Below, piece by piece: positions 1 to 9,349 of a DNA stretch of 64,000 nt. The notes beneath the pieces are model-generated. The model was not told the origin of the DNA. It searched no databases and saw nothing but the letters and a program-made list of their open reading frames with translations. The stretch comes from Opitutaceae bacterium (GTDB taxonomy: Bacteria; Verrucomicrobiota; Verrucomicrobiia; Opitutales; Opitutaceae): assembly GCA_018402455.1 (NCBI GenBank), contig JAGYIG010000004.1, forward strand, positions 83,008 to 147,007, in the 5' to 3' direction. Position numbers and translations under genes: made by a program. Every line of letters starts with the position of its first letter. Position 1 is the stretch's first letter.

Positions 1-870
1 CATCCGCCCCCACCGTTCCAGCGGGGAGCCATCGAATTCGGAATAGTTGGGCATGATACCGGTCTCGGGGTGGGCGGCGCGGCGGAAAAATTCCCGGCTG
101 GTTTGCGCCACCTCCGCCATGAAAGCCCGGTCCGCCGGATCCTCGGCCCAGCGCGCAAACAGCTCGGTGAAATGCGGGGTGTGGTAGGAGGGGTCGGTGA
201 ATTTTGGTCCCCACTCCCCGTCCGGCGTGAAGCGGATCTGCTTCTCCTCCGGGTGGAACATGCTGACGATGTCGCCGCGGTCCGGTTGATCGTCCTTGTG
301 GATCATCATCTTGAGGAGATCCTGGGCCTCGCGGCCGTAATTGAAGATGCCCTCTCCGTCACCCCAACGGTGCGAGGCGAAGAACAGCGCCATGACCATC
401 CAGTTCTCCCCGTCGGGGGCGGGTCCGGCGCCCCGGATTTCGGAGCCGTCGGACCGGGTCATGTCGCCGTCGTAGTCGCGGTGCCACGCAAAATAGCCGC
501 GCAGCGGACCTTCCTCGTAATACATGTGGGTCTTGGCCCATTTCCACAGCGCGTTGAACTCCTGCTGTCGGTCCATCTGCACGGTGATCATCATGCCGTA
601 GGAAATGCCTTCCGATCGCACGTCGCGGCTGCCCACGTCGGCCAGGTAAGCCGTGTCCGGGCCGTCCGTGTAATAGATCCGCTCGGTGAACGGGTCGCCG
701 TAGAATAGCTGATCAAAGGCATCGGCGAGCTTCGCCTGAATTTCCGCGTCGGTCTTGCCGAGGTAGGTATTGAACAGATTGGGATATTCGCCGGTCAAAG
801 CCGCGCCCCCCGGCGGGGGTGCGGCCATGGCGAATGTGACGGAAAACAGGAGGGGCAGGATTCTCTTCAT
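1..870 (-). CDS. GH8 reducing-end xylose-releasing exo-oligoxylanase (partial, C-terminus off window)
   Basis: The reading frame starts at the ATG at 870 and runs off the left edge with no stop, giving about 290 residues. It begins with a short hydrophobic stretch (LPLLFSVTFAMA), probably an export signal. The string SEGISYGMM at about residues 86-94 is the hallmark of the GH8 Rex group; its Glu (about residue 87) corresponds to the general acid, and the following run VQMDRQQEFNALWKWAKTHM also fits the family. The enzyme removes xylose from the reducing end of xylo-oligosaccharides. It lies downstream of GH67, the transporter and xylA on the same strand, which supports a xylan role. The catalytic base Asp lies near or beyond the visible end. 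The family call is strong; exact specificity is inferred. Confidence 0.88.
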   Translation of the reverse strand, partial: MKRILPLLFSVTFAMAAPPPGGAALTGEYPNLFNTYLGKTDAEIQAKLADAFDQLFYGDPFTERIYYTDGPDTAYLADVGSRDVRSEGISYGMMITVQMDRQQEFNALWKWAKTHMYYEEGPLRGYFAWHRDYDGDMTRSDGSEIRGAGPAPDGENWMVMALFFASHRWGDGEGIFNYGREAQDLLKMMIHKDDQPDRGDIVSMFHPEEKQIRFTPDGEWGPKFTDPSYHTPHFTELFARWAEDPADRAFMAEVAQTSREFFRRAAHPETGIMPNYSEFDGSPLERWGRM

Positions 871-914
871 GACATTATTTTTTGAACCACGATCGGGCCC
901 GAATGGCTTCGGCT

Positions 915-928
915 AACGCTTAAGCATT
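915..928. promoter_or_regulatory. operator-like palindrome upstream of the GH8 gene
   Basis: The 14-base sequence AACGCTTAAGCATT is palindromic except for one base pair, and sits 45 bases upstream of the GH8 start. Near-perfect 14-16 base palindromes of this AT-flanked form are typical LacI-family operators, and a LacI-type regulator is encoded in the same cluster at 6254. I did not find a second copy in front of xylA or the transporter gene, so the assignment is inference. Confidence 0.35.
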
Positions 929-1028
929 GAAACAACAGGGGATTTTGGCGGTTGGGTTTGAAGGCAGAAAGGTAGGGGAGCCCATTCGGCTCCATTCGGG
1001 GTTGAACACCCACAGGTGGGCGGTGATT

Positions 1029-3146
1029 TCAGTAATCTCCCGGGTGACCCGGAAAGTAGCGGCGGTCGACATCGATATAGTGCTGCAAATCGTGCTCGGG
1101 CGGCTCGACGCCCTCGGGCAGGGGTCGCTGGGAAAACTGTTGAAAATAGAGCAGACACGCATCGCGCCATTCGCGGGCATCCTGCTCCTGCACGACCAGG
1201 CGTTCACGGGTCGCCTGCCAACGTTCGCGATCGATTTGGTCCCGCAACCCGTCCCAACGCGTGATCATCGCGCGCACTTCGTCAACGCCCTGCTGGTAAC
1301 GCAGCGCGAGTTCGTCCCACAGAATCCGGCCGGACTTCATTTCGTAATCCCACGGCACGTGGTGAAACCACAGCAGCAGTTCGTCCGGCACCGACGCCAA
1401 ACTGCCCCACTGCGCCTGCAATTCCGGCGCATACTGTTCGATCGCGTTGGAGCCGGAGGCGACCCGGTCCGCCCCGATGCCCTGCGCGTCGGCCTGGTGG
1501 TAATAGGGTGAGGTCCAATCGGCGCGACCGCCTTCCACCCACGGACCCGGGCCATAGTGATGACCGCGTTCCATGATGTGGTGAAGGCCCAGGGGCATCG
1601 AATAATTCACCACGGTTTCCCGGGAGCCCATCAACAGTTCCACGATGGAGGTCGTCGCCTCCGCATCGGCGTCAAACGTCAGTCGCGCCCATTCCTCCGC
1701 GATGGCCCGGGCCCCGAGGGTGTGGTCCCACGCCATGCGCCCGAAGGCATACCAGTTGGCCTGAGCGAGGGGGTGACCCGTCCAGTTGCGGTCGGATCCG
1801 GTGTTGGCTACGCCACAGATGGCGGAGAGTTCATGGCCATGGAGGGAGCCATCGGTGATGCGGCCGATGGTGCTGCCCTCGCCGCGCGCAAACGTATCCT
1901 GTTGCAGGACCTCATCCCACATGGTGCCGAGGTAGGCCAGCTGCAGCGAGGCGCCCAAATACTCCTGCGTAATCTGCAGCTCCACCATCTGTTTGGTCTG
2001 CGGCGTCGCGCCGAACAACGGGCTGAAGGCCTCGCGGGGCATGAAGTCGAGCGGACCGTTTTTGATCTGGACCAGCACGTTGTCGGCAAACTTGCCGTCC
2101 AACGGCACAAACTGGTTGTAGGCCTGCTTCACCCGATCGGTGTCGTCTTCATAATCGTAGACGAACGCCCGCCACATCACGATACCGTCGCGCCCGTCGG
2201 CCGCCAGCGGCGCAGCCAGCAGGTTCGCGCCGACGGCGTGGTCCCGGCCGTAGTCATGCGGGCCCGGCTGCCCCTCCGAGTTGGCCTTCACCACAAATCC
2301 CCCGAAGTCGGGGATGTGCTCATGGATCTCATCGATCTTGGCCTCCCACCATGCTTGCACGGTCGGGTCCAGCGGATCGGCCGTGTCGAGGCCGCCGATT
2401 TCGATCGGCGCACTGTAGCGGGCGGTCAGGTAGGTGCGGATGCCCCAGGCGCGGAAAATCTCGGCCAGCGCCGCCACCTTCTCGAGGTAGACCGGCGTCA
2501 GGATGAGCGCGTTGGCGTTGACGCTCGTCACCACCGTGCCGTTGAGGCCCAGCGAAGCGAGGGCCCGGGCGTAATCGGTGTAGCGTGGTGACAAAATGTG
2601 GGGCAGCTCATGCCAGCGCCACAGCGAGAACCCCGCGTAACCCCGCTCCACGAAACCATTCAAGTCGTCCCAGTGATTGAGGAGGCGGCGATCGATTTTG
2701 GGCACGGCCACGACGGCGAGCTCATGGACAGGTTCCCGCATTTGCACGCGCCGCAGTAGATCGAACACCCCATAGAGTGCACCGGCGTCGGAGTTGGCCC
2801 GGATGCGCACCGCCTTTTCCTCGTCCACGGTGACATTTTCCAACGCATACCCCTCGGCACCGAGGGCGGGGTCGGCCTCGCGGGCAACCACGTGCACCGT
2901 GGTGAGTTTGCGCCCCAGCATCGTATCGAGACCGCGAGCGATCTCCGCGCGGGCGGATTGGATGATCGCCGACTCCGCCCCGCTCGGGGTGGCGATGATG
3001 ATGGACTGCATCGGCCGCCGGTAATCATTGCGATTCGAGGTTCCCTCGATGCGGTCGTAGCGGAGCCACAGCCGATAGCCGTCCTCCGCCGTCAGTTCGC
3101 CGGTGGCGAATATTCCCAGGATGAACGTGAGGAGGAGGCGAGCCAT
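1029..3146 (-). CDS. alpha-glucuronidase, GH67
   Basis: A 705-residue GH67 alpha-glucuronidase that removes 4-O-methyl-glucuronic acid from the non-reducing end of glucurono-xylo-oligosaccharides. The family's acid/base residues are in place: Glu in KANSEGQPGP (about residue 290), Asp in NGPLDFMPRE (about 366) and Glu in ITQEYLG (about 394), close to the numbering of characterised GH67 enzymes. I chose the ATG at 3146 because it gives a signal-like start (MARLLLTFILGIFATGELTA) and avoids overlap with the transporter; the frame stays open upstream to a GTG at 3200 inside the transporter gene. It follows the transporter stop by 16 bases, so the two are probably co-transcribed. Confidence 0.95.
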   Translation of the reverse strand: MARLLLTFILGIFATGELTAEDGYRLWLRYDRIEGTSNRNDYRRPMQSIIIATPSGAESAIIQSARAEIARGLDTMLGRKLTTVHVVAREADPALGAEGYALENVTVDEEKAVRIRANSDAGALYGVFDLLRRVQMREPVHELAVVAVPKIDRRLLNHWDDLNGFVERGYAGFSLWRWHELPHILSPRYTDYARALASLGLNGTVVTSVNANALILTPVYLEKVAALAEIFRAWGIRTYLTARYSAPIEIGGLDTADPLDPTVQAWWEAKIDEIHEHIPDFGGFVVKANSEGQPGPHDYGRDHAVGANLLAAPLAADGRDGIVMWRAFVYDYEDDTDRVKQAYNQFVPLDGKFADNVLVQIKNGPLDFMPREAFSPLFGATPQTKQMVELQITQEYLGASLQLAYLGTMWDEVLQQDTFARGEGSTIGRITDGSLHGHELSAICGVANTGSDRNWTGHPLAQANWYAFGRMAWDHTLGARAIAEEWARLTFDADAEATTSIVELLMGSRETVVNYSMPLGLHHIMERGHHYGPGPWVEGGRADWTSPYYHQADAQGIGADRVASGSNAIEQYAPELQAQWGSLASVPDELLLWFHHVPWDYEMKSGRILWDELALRYQQGVDEVRAMITRWDGLRDQIDRERWQATRERLVVQEQDAREWRDACLLYFQQFSQRPLPEGVEPPEHDLQHYIDVDRRYFPGHPGDY

Positions 3147-3162
3147 GGAAAGAAGGTAAAGG

Positions 3163-4662
3163 TTAGCCTGCCGCGGACCGCCGCGCCGCGAGTTCGTCAC
3201 TCATCTTGGTGGCGACCTCCTTGGTGATCGGATACCACAACATGAAGATCACGCCGATGAAGAAACAGCCCCCGGAGTGCAGACTCACCATCGTGCGCAC
3301 CCCGGCCAACACCGCCGGATCATTGGCGGTCTCCGCGGTGTAGCCATACATCGAGAGCAATCCGCCCGCGATGGCGCCACCGAAGCCAAGCCCCGCTTTC
3401 AGCGCGAAGACCACGCCGGAAAACACAAAGCCTGTCGACCGCCGATGGTTCTTCCATTCACTGTAATCGGCCGTGTCCGCGATCATGGCCCACAGCAGCG
3501 GAATCGTCGGGCCGTAGCTGAAACTCGTCAAAATGGTGAGGACCACCACCAGGTTCACGTCCTCCGGGGCCACGAAGTAGTTGAGCGCCTGGAACAAGGC
3601 TGCTCCCGCCAACCCGACGGTGAACACCAGCTTCTTGCCGAACCGGTCGGCCAGGGGTTTGGCGCACAAGACGCCGATGATGGTGACAAAGGTGCCCATC
3701 ATGCTCAGCACACTGAATCCCACCACCGACGGACTGGCTCCGGGTTTGACCACCATGCCAAACAAATCGAGGACCCGCAGTCCGAAGGAGGGGTTCAGCA
3801 GATCAGCCGCGGTCGCCGTGAACCCCAGGCCCTGGACAAACTCCAGCATCACCTCGGAATCCAAATAACGGGTCACAAACACGTAGTTGGCGTTACCGCG
3901 CAGGGCCAGGGTGATGAAGACAAACAACGTCATGCCAAACATGGCCAGCCACGGGCGATTCTTGAGCACCTCCTGGAAGTCTTTTTTGATGTCCGCCTTC
4001 TGTCCCGCCGGCGGCTGGACCCGCTCCTTGACCGAGAAAAACGTGATCACAAAACACCCCACGGAAACCAGCGCGTAAATGGCCACCGTGACCGACCACC
4101 CTTTCGGGTCCGTGACACTGCCGTCGCCAAATTTGGTGACCAACGGCAGGGTGAAGCCTTGCACGATGAAGGTGGCGGCCATGGCCGCCACAAAACGATA
4201 GGAGGACAAGGCGGTGCGCTCGCTGCTGTTGCTCGTCATCACCCCGTTCAAGGAAGCGTAGGGGACATTGTTCACCGTATACGCCATCATCAGCAGGGTG
4301 TAGGTGATGATGACATACCAGAGCTTGGTGGCATCACCGAGTCCGCTGGGCACCGAAAACGCCGCCCAAAACATCAGCCCGAAGGGAATGGCCGACCACA
4401 GCAGCCACGGCCGGAACTTGCCCCAACGGTGCGTGGTGCGATCCGCAATCACCCCCATGATCGGATCCGTGATCGCGTCACTCAACCGCACCCACAGCAA
4501 CATCGCCCCCATGGCTGCCGCGCTGATCCCGATCGAGTCCACGTAGAACGCCGTCGGGAAAAAGATGAACATCTGAAACACGAAGTTCGCCGAAGCATCA
4601 CCGAAGCTGTAGCCGGACTTCTCCCGGAAGGAGAGTTTTACGTTGGTGGGGTCACTACTCAT
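3163..4662 (-). CDS. GPH-family (MelB/XynP-like) sugar:cation symporter
   Basis: A 499-residue MFS protein of the glycoside-pentoside-hexuronide:cation symporter family. The N-terminus GYSFGDASANFVFQM, the segment VRLSDAITDPIMGVIADRT and the loop HRWGKFRPW are standard GPH motifs, and about 12 hydrophobic segments can be traced. It sits immediately upstream of GH67 and downstream of xylA, so the likely cargo is xylose, xylo-oligosaccharide or aldouronic acid; this is inferred from context. A small hairpin (4682-4700) lies in its leader between the xylA terminator and the start codon, suggesting its own promoter there. Confidence 0.93.
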   Translation of the reverse strand: MSSDPTNVKLSFREKSGYSFGDASANFVFQMFIFFPTAFYVDSIGISAAAMGAMLLWVRLSDAITDPIMGVIADRTTHRWGKFRPWLLWSAIPFGLMFWAAFSVPSGLGDATKLWYVIITYTLLMMAYTVNNVPYASLNGVMTSNSSERTALSSYRFVAAMAATFIVQGFTLPLVTKFGDGSVTDPKGWSVTVAIYALVSVGCFVITFFSVKERVQPPAGQKADIKKDFQEVLKNRPWLAMFGMTLFVFITLALRGNANYVFVTRYLDSEVMLEFVQGLGFTATAADLLNPSFGLRVLDLFGMVVKPGASPSVVGFSVLSMMGTFVTIIGVLCAKPLADRFGKKLVFTVGLAGAALFQALNYFVAPEDVNLVVVLTILTSFSYGPTIPLLWAMIADTADYSEWKNHRRSTGFVFSGVVFALKAGLGFGGAIAGGLLSMYGYTAETANDPAVLAGVRTMVSLHSGGCFFIGVIFMLWYPITKEVATKMSDELAARRSAAG

Positions 4663-4715
4663 AGGGGTGGGGGAAACTGGCGGCGGACGGTGCGTCCGCC
4701 AGGCTGACGGGTATG

Positions 4716-4742
4716 AAAAAAGGGCGTCCGATGTGGACGCCC
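4716..4742 (-). terminator. rho-independent terminator after xylA
   Basis: On the minus strand an 8-bp perfect stem (GGGCGTCC / GGACGCCC, 5-base loop) is followed directly by six T residues. It begins 20 bases past the xylA stop and separates xylA from the transporter-GH67 unit. Confidence 0.85.
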
Positions 4743-4761
4743 CCGAAAGTCTAACAAGTGC

Positions 4762-6081
4762 TCAACCGTGCAGGTAGGTGTTGAGCAGTTTCTCCAGATA
4801 CTCCTGGCGACCGGAGACCCGGGTGGGCTCGCCCAGCTTGAAGGCAATTTTTTCCAGCTCCTTGAAGCCGACCTTCTGCTTCTCGATCTGGCGGCCAAAA
4901 CCGACGTTGAACGAGCTGTAACGGGCCTTGATGATCTCCTCGAATTTGCCTTCGGCGAGGATACGGCGGGCAATTTTGAAGGCCAGCGCATAGGCATCCA
5001 TGCCACCGATGTGGGCGTGAAACAGGTCCGCGAGATCGATGGAGGGACGGCGCAGTTTGGCATCAAAATTGAAGCCGCCACTACCCAGCCCGCCGGCCCG
5101 CAGAATGGAGATCATGGCGAGGGTGAGCTCCTTGACGTCCGTATTGAACTGATCGGTGTCCCAGCCCAGCAACAGATCGCCGGAGTTGGCATCGATCGAG
5201 CCGAGCATGTTGTGCGCGGCCGCGACTTCGATCTCGTGGTTGAAGGTGTGGCCGGCGAGGGTGGCGTGGTTGGTCTCGATGTTAAACTTGAAGTGCTTGT
5301 CGAGCTTGTAGGTGCGCAGGAAGGCCACGCCGCTGGCGACATCGAAATCGTATTGATGCTTGGTGGGCTCCTTCGGCTTCGGCTCGATGAGGAACTGGCC
5401 TTTGAACCCGATCTGCTTGGCGTAATCGACCGCCATGTGCAGGAACGCCGCGAGGTGGTCCTGCTCCCGCTTCATGTCGGTGTTGAGCAGGGTCTCGTAG
5501 CCCTCCCGACCACCCCAGAAAACATAGTTCTCCCCCCCGAGGGTGAGGGTGGTTTCCATCGCCTTCTTCACCTGCGCCGCCGCATACGCGAAAACGTGGG
5601 CGTCCGGATTGGTGGCCCCGCCGTTCATGTAGCGGGGGTTGGTGAACAGGCTGGCCGTGCCCCAGAGAAGCTTCACGCCGGACGCCTTTTGGTGGGCCTT
5701 GGCGTGCTTCACGAGCACATCGAGATTCTTGTTCGACTCGCGCAGGGTTTTGCCTTCCGGCGCGATGTCCCGGTCGTGGTAGCACCAGAAGGGGGCTTGA
5801 ATCTTTTGAAAAAACTCGAAGGCCGCATCCATGCGCTTCTTGGCGATGGACATCTCGTCCCGGCCTTTCTCCCACGGCCGCTCAATGGTGCCCGGCCCGA
5901 ACGGATCCGCGCCCACCCCCCGGAAAGAGTGCCAGTAAGCGATGCCGAAACGCATGTGCTCCTTCATCGTCTTGCCGTCGATCACCTCGTCGGGGTTGTA
6001 ATGGCGAAAGGCCAGCGGGTTGTCCGTGCCCGGACCTTCGTAGGGAATCTGCGGAAAATCCGCAAAATGTCGTGACTTCAT
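4762..6081 (-). CDS. xylA: xylose isomerase (class II)
   Basis: A 439-residue xylose isomerase, normal length for the class II enzymes, which have a longer N-terminus. It converts D-xylose to D-xylulose in the cytoplasm. Metal-ligand motifs are present: LIEPKPKEP (about residue 230), [21 protein letters not shown] and GGFNFDAK. The N-terminal text [18 protein letters not shown] is typical of the family. The gene is divergent from the LacI-type regulator and ends at a clear hairpin terminator, so it is probably transcribed on its own from the shared intergenic region at 6082-6253. No xylulokinase gene is visible in the window. Confidence 0.97.
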   Translation of the reverse strand: MKSRHFADFPQIPYEGPGTDNPLAFRHYNPDEVIDGKTMKEHMRFGIAYWHSFRGVGADPFGPGTIERPWEKGRDEMSIAKKRMDAAFEFFQKIQAPFWCYHDRDIAPEGKTLRESNKNLDVLVKHAKAHQKASGVKLLWGTASLFTNPRYMNGGATNPDAHVFAYAAAQVKKAMETTLTLGGENYVFWGGREGYETLLNTDMKREQDHLAAFLHMAVDYAKQIGFKGQFLIEPKPKEPTKHQYDFDVASGVAFLRTYKLDKHFKFNIETNHATLAGHTFNHEIEVAAAHNMLGSIDANSGDLLLGWDTDQFNTDVKELTLAMISILRAGGLGSGGFNFDAKLRRPSIDLADLFHAHIGGMDAYALAFKIARRILAEGKFEEIIKARYSSFNVGFGRQIEKQKVGFKELEKIAFKLGEPTRVSGRQEYLEKLLNTYLHG

Positions 6082-6253
6082 AACGTGGGGGGTGAGTTGG
6101 GTGAGGATGGGTCTCCGGCGGGGGAAAAGATGAACCGGCGCGGGAGATTACCTCTCAATGCACCGACCATACTAACAATTGACTCCGACGGAACAGCCCA
6201 GAATGTCTGAGGGCGACCCCCGCCGTCAACCCCACCCGCCTCCCTCCCCCGCC

Positions 6254-7420
6254 ATGTCTGCTTCCCGTCGAGTCACCCTCGCCGATATTGCCCTACGCGC
6301 CAAAGTCCACGTAACCACCGTGTCGCTGGCGTTGCGCAACCATCCCCGATTGCCGGAAAAGACCCGCAAACGCATTCAGGACCTCGCCCAGGAAATGGGC
6401 TATCAACCCGACCCGGTGTTGCAGGCGCTGGTGGCCTACCGCGGCAAGGTCATGGAACGGCGCAACCCGCCCACCCTCGCCTACATCACCAACTGGGACA
6501 CCAAGGATGGGTGGAAGGAAGTCACGGCCCACCCCCAGTTTTTTGCCGGTGCCTCCGCCAAAGCGCAGGAACTGGGCTTCAAGCTCGACCATTTCTGGAT
6601 GGGGGAACCGGGCCTCTCCCACACCCGCATGAGCAAGATCCTGCAGGCCCGGGGGATCACCGGCGTCGTCATCGCTTCCCACCGCCGCGCCTCCGACGTG
6701 GACCTCCATTTCGACTGGAAGGGTTTCAGTGCCGTGAAAATCGATTACTTTCCCCACCAACCGGAGCTCCATCAGGTCAACAACGACCACTGCAGCATCA
6801 TGCGCCTCGCCGTGCAGCGGGCCGAGGATCACGGCTACAAACGAATCGGAGCCGTGATGCACCGGGGGTGGGATCATGCCGTTGATCATCATTGGGAGGC
6901 CGGACTGCTGATTGCCCAGGCCTATCATCCCCCGGAGGAACGGATTCCGCTCCATCTCTTTCCGGCGGCCGAACAGGTCGATGACTGGATGAGTGAGACC
7001 AAACGCGACGTGGTCGCCGATACCGCCGCCTTCAAGGCCTGGTATGAGCAACACCGCCCCGAGGTCATTCTCAGCAAACGCTCCTTTATCCAACCCTGTC
7101 TGGACGAGATGGAGCTCAAAATCCCCGACGATGTCGCCTTCATCGATCTGTTTCTGGAGGAGGAGGACCAGGACGGCGCGGTCGCCGGCGTGCGGCAGAA
7201 TCACGAAGCGGTGGGCAAGCTGGCCCTCGAGATTCTCGCCGGCCAGCTCCACTACCACAAATTTGGCATCCCCGAGATCCCCACCCGCACCCAAGTCGAA
7301 GGCACGTGGTTTGACGGCGCCACCTGTCCGCCGGCCGAGACCCGGCGCCTGAAGCGCAAATCCCCCCGCGCCCCCAAAGCGGGTAAGAGCTCCGCGCGCA
7401 ACCGGCGCAAGGCGCACTGA
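6254..7420 (+). CDS. LacI-family transcriptional regulator
   Basis: A 388-residue regulator. The N-terminal helix-turn-helix and hinge are clear: VTLADIALRAKVHVTTVSLA followed by LRNHPRLPEKTRKRIQDLA. The rest is a periplasmic-binding-protein-like effector domain. I chose the ATG at 6254 because it gives the usual 6-residue lead before VTLADIA; an in-frame ATG at 6203 and a TTG at 6179 would add a proline-rich tail. The protein is longer than classic LacI (about 340-360), with a basic Lys/Arg-rich C-terminus. Divergence from xylA suggests control of the xylan genes, probably with a xylose- or uronate-type ligand (inference). Confidence 0.93.
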   Translation: MSASRRVTLADIALRAKVHVTTVSLALRNHPRLPEKTRKRIQDLAQEMGYQPDPVLQALVAYRGKVMERRNPPTLAYITNWDTKDGWKEVTAHPQFFAGASAKAQELGFKLDHFWMGEPGLSHTRMSKILQARGITGVVIASHRRASDVDLHFDWKGFSAVKIDYFPHQPELHQVNNDHCSIMRLAVQRAEDHGYKRIGAVMHRGWDHAVDHHWEAGLLIAQAYHPPEERIPLHLFPAAEQVDDWMSETKRDVVADTAAFKAWYEQHRPEVILSKRSFIQPCLDEMELKIPDDVAFIDLFLEEEDQDGAVAGVRQNHEAVGKLALEILAGQLHYHKFGIPEIPTRTQVEGTWFDGATCPPAETRRLKRKSPRAPKAGKSSARNRRKAH

Positions 7421-7558
7421 CTCCGGGGTTGCCAACCCAACCCAAAACCCCTTTCAAATTCTTCCGGTTTTTTGGGACCGCCCCCTTGATTCGCCCATCG
7501 CGGTGGCCGTTCTCCCCCGAAACCCATGATTCAATAACCACTTCCACCCGCTTTTCCG

Positions 7559-7735
7559 ATGACCTGCACCCTCCAGCACATGAAGCCTTTCGCGTCCCTC
7601 GCGAAGCCGTGCCCGCAGGCCATGCTTAAAACCGTGGTGGGGCTCGCCGGTATTCGACGCGACTGGCGCGTGGTGCGCGTAGGCCTCGTTGCCTCCCAGC
7701 ACGATCGCGACAACCCGGGAAGTGGTGTAACTTAA
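7559..7735 (+). CDS. possible small protein (58 aa)
   Basis: An ATG-to-TAA frame of 58 residues beginning MTCTLQHMKPFASLAKP. I do not recognise it. Two things favour it: a very high proportion of G/C at third codon positions, like the real genes here, and a strong terminator starting about 30 bases after its stop. There is no clear ribosome binding site, and the opposite strand is also open. It could instead be a decayed gene or part of a small RNA. Confidence 0.3.
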   Translation: MTCTLQHMKPFASLAKPCPQAMLKTVVGLAGIRRDWRVVRVGLVASQHDRDNPGSGVT

Positions 7736-7763
7736 TTTAGCCGAATTTTTTTCGCCTACACCG

Positions 7764-7795
7764 CCCACTTCCCTCCCGGAAGTGGGTTATTTTTT
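7764..7795 (+). terminator. rho-independent terminator
   Basis: A 9-bp perfect stem (CCCACTTCC / GGAAGTGGG) with a 5-base loop is followed by TTATTTTTT. It lies 345 bases after the LacI-type gene, so it either ends a long 3' UTR or belongs to the possible 58-residue ORF or a small RNA in between. Confidence 0.75.
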
Positions 7796-7872
7796 GCCCG
7801 CGAATCCCACCTCCGGACGAGGTTCCCCCTCTGGAACCACGTAAAACCCAAACCTCCGGCGGGCGTTTCGCC

Positions 7873-8530
7873 ATGATAGCACCCAATACCCTCTGCCCAC
7901 CTTCTCCCGCTCCCGACCCCGTCGCGCTGCTGGACCTGGTGGACCGCGCCCTGGCCGGCATCGCGCCCCGCCTGCCCGCCCACGTCGATCGGGACGATCT
8001 CGCCTCCGCCGGACGGGAAGCCTTGATGCACGCCACCCTGCGTTTCAGCGGCCCCACGGCCGACGCCCGGGCCTTCTGTTTTGTGCGGGTTCGCGGCGCC
8101 ATGCTCGACGAACTCCGGCGGCTGGACCCCCTCGCCCGGCTGGCGGCGTGAGCGGGTGCAGCCGCTCGCGTCGAACACGAGCTCACCCACGAGCTGGGCC
8201 GCCCCCTCAACCGTCGAGATCGCCGAGGCCCCGATTTCCCCGTTTCGAGGTCCGCGCCGCCCAGGCCGATCTCGCCGCGGAGGAAACCGGCACGCCGATC
8301 CTCGACGAGACCCGCCGACGAAGCCTCACCTGCCCGGCCAACTGGGCCCAGGGTGCCGATCTGATGGAACAGCTCACCACCGCCCTCGACAGGCTGCCCG
8401 AACGACAGGCCTACGTCATTCGTCGGTATCACCGAAGACGCGACCCTGACACCATCGGCGCTGGATGGGGTTTCCGCACGGGCGCGGCAACTGCGCACCG
8501 CTGGCGAAGCCTGCCGCGCGACGACCAGCG
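7873..8530 (+). pseudogene. broken FliA/WhiG-type RNA polymerase sigma factor
   Basis: The first 92 residues (to the TGA at 8151) carry sigma region 2 text: HVDRDDLASAGREAL and FCFVRVRGAMLDELRRLDPL, the FliA/WhiG signature. The family then continues in other frames: VEHELTHELGRPLNRR (region 3), then FEVRAAQADLAAEETGTPIL and region 4 LTTALDRLPERQAYVIRRYH. At least two frame changes are needed. The product would be an alternative sigma factor for motility genes, but no flagellar gene is near. It is either a genuine pseudogene or damaged by sequencing errors; the decayed neighbours favour real decay. Confidence 0.75.
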
Positions 8531-8639
8531 TTGCACCTCTGGGCCGTCCTCATCGCCTGACCTGCCCCCTGGCGCCAGTTGTGTCGGTTACGTTGTGACC
8601 ACGGGGCGGGCGCCGGGGTGGGCGCGGGCGTCGGGGTGG

Positions 8640-9290
8640 GCGCGGGGCGGCGCAGGCGGCAACGCGGGGGCATACAAGTCGAACACGGTCTTGCTACCGA
8701 CCACGGAATGGACCTCCACCCAACCTCCGTGCTGGCGAAAGGTCTCCATGACCGATGCCAGGCCCAGACCGGTGCCCCCTGAGGTTTGGTGGTAAAACGG
8801 TTCGAAGACTACTGATTCTGACGGGGCGATGCCGCGCTCCGTATTCCTGCGGTCGCGGATGATGCAATGAAATCACCCGGAGGTGGGCGAGGGTGAAAAT
8901 GGACGTGTGCGGCGCAACTGACCAAGAGACCGCGATGCTCAGGTGTGGGGCGGGCTGGTCCTGCATGGCGTGGCGGGCATTGGACCACCAGATTGAGCAC
9001 CGCCTGTTCGAGGCCTCCGCGCGGCAGCCGGATGGCGGGTAGTTTTGCCGATCTGGAGCCTCAACCCACCTGGGAGGCGAGGCCTGCCGCAGCAGCTTGT
9101 TTCGGAGGTCGGCTGTGGGCTTGAGCTACGTCGACCGGCTGGAAAGCCTCTTCGGGTGCTTCTTTGTGCAGAAACGTCAGACATTTGTCGCAACAGTGTC
9201 TTTGCGCGCGGTCCACCGCTTGTTCGATCCGCAGGTGCGATAGATTCCCAGCGGCGCCCCGTTACCTGCTTTGCGCGCTTGATCAACCCG
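8640..9290 (-). pseudogene. decayed sensor histidine kinase (C-terminal half)
   Basis: Pieces of one histidine kinase can be read in order on the minus strand in several frames: FLHKEAPEEAFQPVDVAQA, then LRNKLLRQ, then LPAIRLPRGGLEQAVLNLVV (N box), then DRRNTERGIAPSE (G1 region), then VFEPFYHQTSGGTGLGLASV and WVEVHSVVGSKTVFDLYAP (F and G2 boxes to the end). No single frame covers it and no start is visible. It faces the broken sigma factor. This is a clear family call but a non-functional sequence. Confidence 0.72.
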
Positions 9291-9349
9291 TCAAGCTCTG
9301 AGCAGCGTCGCGATAGCAGCCATAGGGGCCGTTAAGGGCAAAAACTGCC

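Noticed and set aside
3277..4707. 476-codon open frame on the plus strand
   Set aside because: It is antisense to the GPH symporter, has a His/Arg/Gln-rich composition and no domain; it exists because of GC-rich codon bias.
4768..6075. 435-codon open frame opposite xylA
   Set aside because: A mirror frame of a clear xylose isomerase; low-complexity Leu/Gly/Val-rich text with no motif.
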